Assembly: GCA_963383645.1 (NCBI GenBank)
Contig: OY726572.1
Span: 68,393,738-68,457,737 of the forward strand
Direction of reading: 5' to 3'
Length of the DNA stretch: 64,000 nucleotides
DNA from: Muscardinus avellanarius
Lineage: Eukaryota; Chordata; Mammalia; Rodentia; Gliridae
In this document: piece by piece, positions 33,817 to 45,400 of the stretch
Layout of the letters: each line of letters begins with the position of its first letter
Numbering within the stretch: the first letter of the stretch is position 1
Made by a program: the position numbers and the translations under genes
The notes under the pieces: generated by a model
Seen by the model: the letters and a program-made list of their open reading frames with translations, nothing else
The model's database searches: none
Told to the model about the DNA's origin: nothing

Positions 33817-34639
33817 GGTTAAATCAGTGATGTGTACATGTATGTACACACACGTTTTTTACCCCAATATGATGTATGAATATAATGCACCAATAAAAAT
33901 TTTTAAAAAATTAAAAAGGATTCTTCCTAGAGGAAGAGATTCAAAATGGCAACTGTGGGATGCAGCACATCTCAGTAGCTGTAACAAATAAAATTCTACT
34001 AGCAAGAAGGCAGCGTCTTTACAAAACAAAAAACAAAGTAGCAGAAGATATTTATGAACAAAAACACAAACAGGAACCATGGCAGAAGGAAAGCTGATAC
34101 TCTGAATGTGAGATCCACAGGAACCATGGGAAAGGAAATCTAATTCTCTGAATGGCAAATCCACTGCAAAGATCCCAAGTAGGAGACTGACTAGTGTGGC
34201 AGCCAGCACTATCTCAGGCCACCGATCCAAACTGCAATTGCTGGTTCTGGCCCCACAGCCCCAAGAAATTTCGACAAGTAATCCATAAACTTGAAGTGCA
34301 GAAAGCAGCCCCAGAGCTCCAACTGCTTCAGCAACCAGCACCAGGATTCAGAGATGCAGAAAAAGATCCCAAAGCCCCTGCACTCACCAGAGTTCATTAC
34401 CCACTGCAGAGTATTGTGCCCTTCAGAGACCCAGCCCACAGAACACCAAGGTAACCATGTTGCATTACTAGGCTGACAACCACCTGGAGCATCCATGGGG
34501 ACTTCTGCGGGCTAAGACCTGGTGGTCCATCCTGGAGGTAGTCTAGTTAGAACCTCCAGAGACACAGAAAAGGCCCATAGTGCTTAAGTCATGTAACCTA
34601 CACAGGGTCACAGAGGGTCGCTCCAAGACTACACTAGAC

Positions 34640-34990
34640 ACGCTCAAGGGTGCGAGTAGGGAGGCACGGTCCCAAGGCAGGAAGGCGCAGAACCCAGGCC
34701 CAGAAGCACAGAGCCCAGAGTTGGAAGGAACAGAGCCCAGCGTTAGAAAGCACAGAACACAGGCCCAGAAAGCGCAGAGCCCACACCTGGAAAGCAGAGC
34801 TCAGGGCCTGAAAGCACAAAGCACTATGCCTGAGATAGTAGAGCTCAGAGCACAGAGTACAGAGCCAAGGCCAGAGTACATGGAGCCAGGCTGGAGAGTG
34901 TTGAGCACAGGGCCAGAGAGAACAGAGCCTAGGACCAGTGAATGCAGAGCCCAGGGCCAGAAAGCACAGAGCCCAGAGTGGGAAAATTCA
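34640..34990. repeat. Minisatellite-like tandem repeat in the L1 5' region
   Basis: Imperfect repeats around 'cagagcccagggccagaaag' of roughly 25-30 bases. The long open frame here (34580-34999) is a product of the repeat. Confidence 0.8.
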
Positions 34991-35745
34991 GAGCCCTGAG
35001 CTTACACAAACTCATTTCCAGTGACACCCAATGCCTGACTTGAGCACAAAGCTGTCAGAGGTGAGAGAGGGGCATAAACACTCATAAAGTGGATCCAAAA
35101 GCTAACAATAGGTTATGAAGCAAATGAAAGACATTGGAATATATTCCATAATCTACCACAGTGAACACATATACAAATATTATACAGGCTTAAGCCCTAT
35201 ATATGTAAATTAGAAAGACTGCTGTTTTGGGAAAGTTTATGTTTTTTTCCTTTCATACTGTCACTAGTCTTTTTGTGCTTTTTCTTTTTTTTTTCTTTCT
35301 TTTGGTTGGTTTTTTTGTCTGATAAATAATTGTTAGTTTTTGAAACTTGTTTTGTAACATTATTAATGTTGTTTTGCTCCCTCCCTCATTCCTTTTACAA
35401 ACTTCCTCCATCTAGCCTATCTACTCTCTTCTCTCAAAATTTTTTCTGCCTTACTGCATCTCCCAAGCTATTTCATATCTCCATACCTAAATACTCTGTA
35501 CCAACTACAAGAATCCTACTATTTACCTTCTCTCATTCTCAACCAGATACTACCTTATTATACTTAAATTCTTACTCAACTTAATCATATCCTCTACTTT
35601 ACCTGACTCCTCTACCCATCATCCCAGCTCTTGCCCCTTTACCCAACCCGCATCATCGTACCCGTGCACAAACCTGCTGACACTTCTAAATCCCTTCTGC
35701 TAAGATTGGATCAGTCAGATTATCCAGAATCAAAAACAAAAAGAA

Positions 35746-35948
35746 AGCCGAGCGTGGTGGCGCACGCTTGTAATCCCCACGCTTGGGAGGCAGAGACAGA
35801 AGGATCACTTAGGTTTGAAGCCAGCCGTGCTGGCTTAAGAGACCCTGTTTCCAAATGAAAATATAAAATAGGTCTAGGAGTGTAGCCCAGAGGTAAAAGT
35901 GCAAAAGTGCTTCCAAGAACTCCAGTACAACCAAAAAAAAAAAAAAAG
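35746..35948 (+). repeat. B1-dID SINE inside the older L1
   Basis: It starts 'gccgagcgtggtggcgcac' and ends in a long A run. It splits the L1 ORF1 5' region. Confidence 0.92.
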
Positions 35949-37179
35949 AAGATGCCAAAACATCAGAAAAAAAAAAGCTCGAGAACCCCAAAAATATGAG
36001 AAGTGGGAACAGTGGGGAAATAAGGGAAATCACAAATACTGATCTACAAGAAATGCAAGAAGGAGAATTCCAAATTCTGATCTTCAGTATGATGAAAGGC
36101 CTCACAGCAAGTGTACAGGAAATGAAAGAGGAAATGCGGACATTAAGAAAGAATCAGAAAGCAGTCTAGAATGAAATGAAAGAGTCAATATATGAAATAA
36201 AGGCACCAATAGATTAAATGAAAAGGAAAATAGAATATCACTGTTAAAAGATAGTTCATTCAAAATCAAAAGAAAGTCAAAAGCATACAGAAGTCATTAC
36301 AGCAACAAAACCTAAACATCCAACAATTATGGGACAACATGAAATGTCCTAATTTATGGATAAAAGGCATTGAAAAAGGGATAGAGGTACAGACCCAGGG
36401 TACTCATAATCTCTTCAGAGAAATAATTTCAGAGAATTTTCCAAAGATGGAAAGAGACTTGGACATACACAGGAGACATACAGAACACTGTTAAGACAAG
36501 ATCAAAGAAGGATCTCCCCATGCCACTTAGTAATAAAAATAACCAACATAGAAGCTAAGGAAAGAATCTTAAAAGCACTGAGAACAAAAGAATAGGTGAC
36601 ATACAGGGCCAAAACAATAAAAATCATCGCAGACTTTACAACCAGAGTCATGAATGCCAGGAGAGACTGGTATGATGTAATCCAGAACCTGGAAAAAAAC
36701 AACTTCCAGATAAAACTGCTATATTCAGCAAGTTTATTGTTCAAAATTGATGGAGAAACAAAAGGGTTTCAAGATAAGCAGAATCTCAAAAAATTCATTA
36801 ATACAAAGCCAACACCACAGAAAATACTTAAAGAAATAAACCACAAAGAAGAAATAAGAAGCAAATTTCAGAACCAGAAAAGAGGTGAATTTGATCAGCA
36901 GGGCAACTAAGCAAAAGAAATAACATTATCAAATAGAAGATAGAACACAAAATGGCAGGAAACAAAAAACATATTTCATTAATAACCCTGAAGGTCAAAG
37001 GACTTAACTCACCTATTAAAAGACATAGACTGGCAATGTGGATTTAAAAACATAATCCAAATATATGCTGCTTGCAAGAAACTCACCTTACAGCCAAAGA
37101 TATTCATAGGCTAAAAGTGAAAGGGTGAAAAGAGATATATCATGCAGATAGAAAACAAAAAGGGCAGGAGACCAAATAC

Positions 37180-38040
37180 AGAGGCCCAAGATTCCATAGT
37201 GACCCACTGTAGTGGGAAGGAAGTCATAGTAACTACCACGCTGGATCCACTAATGAAAGAGGAAAGAGTCCTCAGTTCCTCTCAAGTACAAACAGCCTGA
37301 TGGTAGGAAGTCCGCCTGGCCCATGGAGCCAGAGGAAGTAAAATATGGACAAAAGAATTGTGACCAATGTCCAGAAAGGGGAACACCTCTCTTGTGTTTG
37401 CTGCCAATGTAAAGGGTCTATGTGTCAAACACAGAGTAATTTAAAGCAGACACTTCAGAATTTGATAGGAAGTAACATCCATGAATATAAAAATACAAAC
37501 AACAAGATTTGTCCTTGAAATAGTTCCTACAATGAAGGGGAAAAAAGAGAGATTCAAGTCAAGCTCATCCAGCACAGTGCTAGAAAGTAAGATTAAAAGA
37601 GAAAATACTAAGAAACTAAGAGAAAATAAAAATACTAAGAGAAAATAAAAATACTAGGCTCACCTGAGCCTAGGACAACATCATTCTCTCCAGCTTCACT
37701 CAGAAAATTTTACTCATCAAACAAGTTTAAAAAAAGAGCCTCTTGTTCACATACGTAAGACCCTCAAAGCAGGAGCTACACCAAACAGATTGAATGAAAT
37801 AGTTTGAGAACTAATACACAATGTAGATTTCTCTTTCCTTCCTCCTTTGGGATAATAGTGTATATTCTTTACATTAATAAATTGGTGTATATATAGATAT
37901 ACAGATATATCTACATTAATAAAAATTTTCAGTTTATTGTGAACTATGCTATGTGTAAACATATTATTTATAAACTTTAATAAAAAAAACATTAAAAGAA
38001 CCTCTGTAACATAAAAGCCCAGAGAAAGTGGGACTACCAT
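37180..38040. other. Duplicated upstream block F, copy for unit 3
   Basis: It corresponds to 2220-3000 and 41050-41850, upstream of the other mini-exons. No gene seen. The join with the older L1 at about 37178 is sharp. Confidence 0.6.
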
Positions 38041-38408
38041 GTGTGTTGCAGGAGTTTACTTCCCCAGAGCTCAGCCACTTAGGTGCTGTTATAACACTCC
38101 TGGAATTCTCTCCACCCAATCCCTTCTTCTGTTGGGCAATATGACCTCTCCATTGGCTCTCCTCTACTTTTAAACTGCCTTTTTTGTGACATCATCCTCC
38201 CCCAAACCTACCACCACCTGTAGAATCTCAGGGTTTCCATGGTGTTGTCTGTAAACACACTGGGGTCATCACAAGAGAACAGTGACCAGTGACTGATCAG
38301 TGGCCATCATTCTGTGCTCTTCACTTTCAGTTACCCAGACATCCTCTGCTGTCATCCCATCACCCCTTGTATTTGCAATTGATGTTACCTCTTCGCTAAC
38401 AATGTCAG
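38040..38408 (+). pseudogene. C2orf78-like unit 3: promoter and exon 1 only
   Basis: The promoter block keeps TTTTAAA and TGACATCA (38187-38194). Exon 1 ATGTCAG at 38402-38408 is followed by a good donor, GTGAGA. Sequence matching intron 1 continues to about 40640, but exons 2 and 3 are absent: the sequence passes straight into the upstream flank of gene 4. It could still serve as an alternative first exon for gene 4 by splicing over 42226. Confidence 0.75.
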
Positions 38409-40041
38409 GTGAGAAAAGAAAATTTTTGAAAGTTTCTCACCTGGTTCATACCTCCATAATTTAATAGTAGTCTCAAAACACTTTGTAATCATGGGAGAAA
38501 GTATGTATCTGAAAATCTAGAGAACTAATTTCAGTTGTGGCTTTTCCATTTACAGAAATGTGACTTTGGAAGGATTCCATACTCTCACAAAATCTGTTTC
38601 CTCCTTGGCTTCACTCAGATACCTGACAGCCTGTTTTCAGTTTCATTCTTCTCAATTTTAGAGTTTTTTGTTCTATGAATATAGAAAATAAAATCTGAGT
38701 ATTTTTAAATTTGACTGTTAAAATTAAAGTCAGAAATCTAGAAGTTGTGAAAAACTATCAGTATAGACCAAGATGATTAATCTCTCAGTCTACTCCACTA
38801 ATATTTCAGCTTTTGTACTTGAAGTTCACAGGTTTCCAAATTTAATATTGACATGTTTTAGAGTTTTCTCTCCTATGCAGGTGAAGAGTCAACAGAGAAG
38901 AGTGCTGGCTACAAAGAGTAAGATATTCAGGGAAAGGAAGTTTGAGGCTGTTTCTGTTAAGCACAGATCCACTGAAACTAAATGATTTTAAATATATATC
39001 AAATAAGATTAATAAGCCAGGTGTCGTGGTGTGCACTGGCTTAAGAGACCCTGTTTCCAAATAAAAATATAAAAGTAGATCTGGGAGTGTAGCCTGGAGG
39101 TAGAAGGGTTTCCAGGAACCCCAGTATCACCATAAAAAGTAAAAGAAAAAGAAAAAATGAGCATTATGATGGAATTCATTTGTACTTATTTTTTCCACAT
39201 TCTAGCTGTTTAGTTTTGTTGATTTGGTTTTGGTTGGTTGTGTTTGTGTACTGGGAATTAAACCTTGGCCCATTCTATCTCCAAGCTACACCTCTAGCTC
39301 TTTATTTTTCATCTGAAATGGGTATTCTGTATTGCCATGTTAGTGAGTAGATCCAAGCATTTCTGACACACTTCTCTCAGCCTCCCAAGAACTGGGATCA
39401 TGGACATGAACCACCACACCCAACATCTTTTTTATTTTTGAGGCAGGTTTCCCAATGTTGCCCTGGATTGCCTCACACTTCTGGGCTCTGGCCATCCTAT
39501 TGCCTTAGTCTCCTGAAGCCTGAGATTATAGGTATAGTCCCCACCAACTTGCCACTTTCACAGCAGGATTTTTTTTTCATACAGAGAAAAATTAGGGATG
39601 CTCTATCCGTGGGCTATAGCCAAATTGTTTCTGGTTTGGGTTTGATTTTTTTTATTGTGTTGTTGTGGTGGAAGTGGTGGGGGGGATTAAACTCAGGCAC
39701 ATTCTACCTCTTAGTTATACCATCAGTACTATTTTTATTATTTTAGAACAGGGTCTCACTAAGTTGCTCCTACAATCATCTTGTCTCATCCTCCCAAGTA
39801 CTGGGAAAACAGGTGTTAACTACACTCAGCCTCAGAACAGTTCTTATTAAAACATTTGTCTGCATTCTACATAAACGATGGTTGCCTGCACCTTCACACT
39901 TAATGCATGCTGCTTCTTACTATACATCTTTTACTATGTACTGATTACAAAGTCATTAAAATCATCTTGTGTCGTGGGCTGTATCCTGGATAGCAGAACC
40001 CTCTAAAAACTTGGGCAATCTTTCTTTTCATAATTATTGTT

Positions 40042-40086
<45 letters not shown>

Positions 40087-40640
40087 TTGGTGGTACTGGG
40101 GTTCCTGGAAGCCCTTCTATCTCCGGACTACACTCCCAGACCTATTTTTACATTTTCATTTTGGAAACAGGGTCTCCTAAGCCAGCGCGTGGCTGGCTTC
40201 GAACCTTCGCGATCCTCCTGTCTCTGCCTCCCAAGCGCGGGGATTACAAGCGTGCGCCACCAGGCCGGGCAGTTAGTATTATTATTAAAACCACTTTGTA
40301 CATGAACAACCTGAAACTCAGAGAGTTTAAGCAACATTTTTCCCCCAGAAACATTTAATGAGGATCTGATTCTCAGGCAGCCATTTTCACTCAGAATCAG
40401 AATCCAGGCTAGAAAGGGTAATAAGTGGTCACTAAAAAATGGCATATGCTTTGGCATTTCACCAGCACAAGCAAAGTCACACACTGTAGATAAAATGGTA
40501 ATAGCATTATTGTTTTCTAGTGAACAGACTAATCATGTAGTTGTATTTTGCCTGGTTTCTGGTCTTTGCTCAAAACACAGACTTTTGGCATATCAGATTG
40601 CATTCACAGTATTTCCAAATGATCACTCAAGATAAAAAGA
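38409..40640. other. Orphan intron 1 remnant of unit 3, with SINEs
   Basis: Bases 38409-38900 resemble intron 1 starts of genes 1 and 4. Bases 40340-40620 resemble 8245-8480, which lies shortly before exon 2 of gene 1. Between them are an internally deleted plus-strand SINE (39015-39130), old minus-strand SINEs (about 39235-39425 and 39655-39840), an (ATT)n run (40040-40086) and a young minus-strand B1-dID (40088-40270). Confidence 0.7.
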
Positions 40641-40649
40641 TGTAATGTG

Positions 40650-41383
40650 TTTTTAAATATTAGAGTCCCTAAGGCAATGAAAGAAAAAACACATAAAAGA
40701 ACAGTAAACCCAAAAGCAATCCCAAATTTAAACAATACTAAAAAATGGCACAGAGGACATTTTATGATTTAGAACAAAATGAAAAATTATATTTAGTTTC
40801 TTCTCTTCGCTATACAGAAATCATAGTAGTCTCTTCGATATTTTGCTAACAACATAAAAATACTGATTTATCTGTTCAGTTAATTATAAAGACAAAGTGG
40901 ATTGACAGGTTTCTCACAGATAGCAAGGAATACAATTGCAAATGATCTCTTTTTCTCCTTTCCCTATTATCTACTAAATTCTTCCTCATGCTGAAACTCC
41001 TCTGAATTTTGCCTGGTTTTGCACCCACATGTGGCTCAGTAAAAATAAGAAAGGCCCAACATTCCACAGTGTAATTCCCAGGGGCAAAGAGGAGTCAATT
41101 AGAGAAGAGAGAAAGAGCCTTCAGTGCCCTCACCTATGCACAACCCAGTGAAAAGATGTCTTGTGACCATGCAGTCAAAGGCAGCAAATTCTGTGCAAAA
41201 GAATTGGGACAAAAACCTAGAAGAGGGAAGGGTGTGCAGTCAGCTGAGTTATCTATCATTCTTGTGTCTTCTGCCAATGTGCAGGATGTACTTGTTAAAC
41301 ATTGGATCAAAGAAGACACCTGCCTTAAGTTGGTAGGAAGAAACATCCATGAGGGGCAATTGCAAAATCAAGGCCCCTACACA

Positions 41384-41436
<53 letters not shown>

Positions 41437-41850
41437 CTCCTATAGTCGGAGGAAGAAGAGAGATACAAGTTCTATCTGGCTAAGCACAGCTCTAGGAAAG
41501 TGGGATTCAAGGACAAAAAGCTAAGAAAATAGAGTCTTGGAGCACACCAGTCTCTCAAGGAGGACTCAGCAAACATCAGTCTTGAACCAAGTTCCAAAAA
41601 GAGACTTTTTAATCACATTTTTGCTCCTTAAAAGCATTTGGTTTAACAATCAGATTGACTAAAATGGTTTAAAAAGAACTAATTACACAATGTAGATTCC
41701 ATTTTCCCTCCTCACTTGGAATACTAATGATATGTATAATTGTGTGCATAAAACTATCCACTATAATGTGAATATCATACATTAAAATATACATAAGTTT
41801 ATTAATAAGCTAAAGAAACATTGAGATGATTTCCCTAACGTAAGACCAGG
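40650..41850. other. Upstream flank of gene 4 (block F), with (CA)n
   Basis: Corresponds to 1850-2990 upstream of gene 1. A (CA)n run occupies about 41383-41433. The ORF spanning it (41156-41524) is not conserved in the gene 1 copy. No gene seen. Confidence 0.65.
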
Positions 41851-42225
41851 AGAAAATAGGACTCACATGTGTGTCCTGAAGGACTTCACCTCTCCAGATC
41901 TCAGCCACTTAGGTGCTATTATAAACCCTCATGGCTTTATCTCCACCTAGTCCTGTCTTCAGATTGGCAATCTGCCCTCCCTGTTATCTATTTTGTACCT
42001 TTAAACTGCCAGTTTTTTACATCATTCTCCCACCAAACTGAATAATACCTGGTAGAATATTGAGGTTTCCATGGAATTGTTTGTAAACACAGTAGGGCCA
42101 TCAAAGAGACCAGTGATCAGCAACCTTCCTACTGGACACATGTGTTCTTTGCCTTCAGCAACCAGACATCCTCTAGTTCTGTCCCAGCCCTTATACCTAA
42201 AACTGATGTTACCTCTTCTCTGACA
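41850..42225 (+). promoter_or_regulatory. Putative promoter and 5' UTR of C2orf78-like gene 4
   Basis: Conserved with 2990-3392. It keeps TTTAAA and an inverted CCAAT (agATTGGcaat near 41960), but the CRE-like site has changed to TTACATCA (42017-42024), which removes the core G. Confidence 0.55.
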
Positions 42226-42232
42226 ATGTCAG
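42226..42232 (+). CDS. C2orf78-like: Gene 4 coding exon 1 (7 bases)
   Basis: ATGTCAG followed by donor GTGAGA at 42233. The split codon G|AC is completed at 46184. Same structure as gene 1. Confidence 0.78.
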
Positions 42233-42454
42233 GTGAGAAAAGAAACTTTGAAAGATTTTCATTATATTTCTCCCCTGTAAATTTAGTAATAGAATCAAGC
42301 TTGAAACAATCGAGGTACTTATTGACTGAACAGATCATTGGTTCATAAAATCTGTTTGTCTGCCATATGAGAAATAATGGACAACCAGTTTTCCAATCAA
42401 TCATTTTCTTTGATAATTTTGAATCTTATAGTACATATGTTTAGAAAATAAGAG

Positions 42455-42486
<32 letters not shown>

Positions 42487-45400
42487 GGGGGGGTGGTACT
42501 GGGGTTCCTGGAAGCCCTTCTACCTCCGGGCTACACTCCCAGACCTACTTTATATTTTTGAAACAGGGTCTCTTAAGCCAGCACGGATGGCTACTAACCT
42601 AGCAATCCTGTCTCCACCTCCCAAGCGCGGGGGGATTACAAGCATGCGCCACCACGCCTGGCTGAAATAAGAGTTTTTGATGGTGTTTGCTTCGATAGAA
42701 ATTGAAATCAAACCTAGATGCATAAAAACCTTAAGTATAGAATGAAATGTGTTTCATCTTTACTCAGTTTCTCTCCGTTAATATGTGTATATTAATATAT
42801 CAAATTTAGGGCTTAAAAGAATAAATTTGGACATATTTTGCTGATTTCTCTCCAAACTTGGTGAAAAAAAAAAAAACAAATAGGAGAAGAGGAAGAGGGC
42901 TGCGTTCTTAAAAGGCAGATATTGTAGGGGAAGAAAGTTTGGCACTATTTCCATTAAGCCCAGACCCTAGGAACTGGGGTGAGATTAAACTGAAGAAAAA
43001 AAAAAGATTAGAATGAAAGTAATATAGAGAGACCTTCTTAAGTAAAAAGTCTTTTGTAGTGCAATGTAAATACAACCAAAGAATTTAAATGAACTCAAAA
43101 GGAGTAGAGTGAAGTCTACTCAGAGCCTGTCTAAATGAGGCTATTTTCGCAAATACTTTAACACAGTAAGAAGCAAATAAGTCTATACTGAATTTGGGTA
43201 TCATGGAAAAGCAGCTCGTCAGAAAAGTCATTAATTTTTTTTCCTATTGTCTTTTCCAACGTAACTTTTGATCATTTGAATATGTACATTTTATAAATTA
43301 TTACTTCCTTTAATATGATAATGAAAGTGGTTATAAAAAAGCTGGGGAAATAAATTTTAAGTGTTCTATTTCCCTCTAATTTTTAAATTATGCAGATTTA
43401 TAAAAATAAATGCATCCAAATTTGTATCAGAAAAGAAAGCAAATTCTTTTGTGCCACTAGGTTTAAAGTAAATGCTTCCATCATCATTACAAGAGTTTTC
43501 TTCCTAAAATGAGTCATTAATTTGGTTTTATTTGTGTGTGTGTGTGTGTGTTTGTATTACTGTGTATTAAAGCCCAGGGTATTCTACCTCTATACTCCCA
43601 GCAAATGTTTTATTTTTTTAATCCTCAAAAAAGTTCTTGAGAGCTTGTCTATGATGCTAAGGTTGGCTTTCAACTGCAATCTTTCTCTCCCTGGCTTCTC
43701 AATACTGGCATTACAGGTATTCTCTCACACCTGGCTCATAAGTGCTTTTGATAGAAAACCAAAAGAAACACCCACTTTAGAATAGAAAGAAACATACAAG
43801 CCCTATATATCAAATGCCACATTTACCTAAAATAATTTTGGAAGTATCTTTGGCTATTACACATGTAAAAGAATGTTTTAGGCTGCAAAGAAGGCTTGTA
43901 GCTTATTTTCATTTGTTAGAATGTGCAAGATTCTCAGATCAATTCCCAGTGCTGAAAAAATACCCTACACATTTGTATTTTAATCTAATGTTAATGATAT
44001 TTAGAAATTTTGAAATGTTATATTCCTAAAAGTTGAAGGTTATTATTAACTAGCTTTAGAGAGTATATGTAAAAACGCTCAAAATGTGTGTGTCCCTGTG
44101 TGTGTGTGTTGTATTGAGGATTGAACCCAAGAGTGCTCTGGCTGTAAGCAACATTCTAGATTCTTATGTTTTATTTTAAGACAGGGCCTCACTAAGTCAT
44201 AACAAACTGACTTTGAACCTGTGATCCTCCTCATTCAGCTTTCCAAGTATTTGGATTACAAGTGTGCACCATCATGCCTGGTATCATGAATTTTTAAACT
44301 ACTTTTACCTATTATTGTATAGCTACATTAACTGAAATATCCATCAAGCATAATCAATATTTCTTATCTGGTGGGTAATATTCAGAGATATGTGATTGAA
44401 TGAGCTCAACTGTGGAATTCCTTTACACTTAGTTTGCTCTTCTTTGTACTGGTTTGTGTTTTATATTGTTTCTGAGACAGTCTCCCTCTGTTGCCCAGGG
44501 CAAACTTGAACTCATGGACTACATCTCTTATACTCCTCAGCCACTGGATCACAACAAGTGCAGGTTATTTCGACCCCACCCAACTTTCATGCCAGGTTTT
44601 ATCCTTTTATTTTTTAGTACTGAGTATCAGACCCAGGAGTGTACTACCCTTCTTTTGAAATTTATTTTATTACAAGGTCTTGTTAAATTGCCCAGACTGG
44701 CTTCAAATGTATCATTACACCCAAGTGCCTGTGATGACAGGCTGATACCACTGTGCCCAGCTTCTTAATAATATTCTTTTTCTGTGTTTAGTAACTTTAT
44801 TAAACACTTCAGGAATTACTAGAGTGATCTCAGGGATGCTACACAAACTTCCATCACACTCCTCTCTTTTTTTTTACACTTCAAGTATTGTTTAAAAGCC
44901 TAATTTTCTAAGGAGTTAAAGAATTTAGTGAAAATGCGCAAATTCCTAAAACAAACCACAAAGATAACTACCAAAGCAATTGGAAAACTGAATAGAAATA
45001 AAACATGTAAAGAGCTTTGCTAATTAATAAAAAAAACACAACCTGCTTTCCATGCAACTTTTAAATGCAAATTTTCATACCAACATTGAGAACAGAACCA
45101 AATAGAAAGCAACAAAAAAAATCATGGATAACACTATGGAATATTATTAAGCAGTAAGCCTAGATGCAGTAGTGACATATGCTACATTGTTGATTAAAGA
45201 AGCTTCTCACAAAAAACAATGCTATGCTTGCTTTTGTCTAAAATTTCCATAAGAGCCAGGTCTACGAGTGGTTTCTCAATGTTGGTACAATTCAGGAAAA
45301 TATGGGCTAACTATAATTATAAATTTTTGATTGAAATATTTCTCTATAAATTATGGATACAACTACATTCACTTTTACTACATGTTGTTACCATTACATA

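Larger units (their letters stand above)
24314..33912 (+). mobile_element. Full-length L1, disrupted by nested insertions
   Basis: The element is bracketed by the 13-bp target-site duplication AAAAAGGATTCTT (24301-24313 and 33913-33925). It has a 5' UTR with 'ggaagatggc' near the start, an ORF1 region from about 25306 with a recognisable C-terminal RNA-binding part (25834-26205, including KIRSFHDKQK-like and LKEINYKEEI sequence), ORF2 from about 26252 (endonuclease, then RT) and a 3' UTR ending 'gcaccaataaaaattttt'. It is dead: ORF1 and ORF2 are broken by frameshifts and stops, and the RT catalytic FADD-type motif reads FTDD (about 30628). Six later insertions interrupt it, listed separately. 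Without them it would be roughly 5.9 kb. Confidence 0.92.
33938..37178 (+). mobile_element. Older L1: 5' UTR, ORF1 and start of ORF2, 3' end missing
   Basis: It starts near 'agattcaaaatggcaactg' just after the duplication of the younger L1. A remnant of ORF1 lies at about 35950-36910 (C-terminal frame at 36596-36910 ends LKEINHKEEIRSKFQNQK). The first ~220 bases of ORF2 follow, and the element stops abruptly where block F begins. Loss of the 3' end is unusual for L1, whose copies are normally 5'-truncated, and suggests a later breakpoint. Non-coding. Confidence 0.8.

Noticed and set aside
34580..34999. 139-aa Gln/Glu/Pro-rich open frame
   Set aside because: It is generated by tandem repeats in the 5' region of an old L1.
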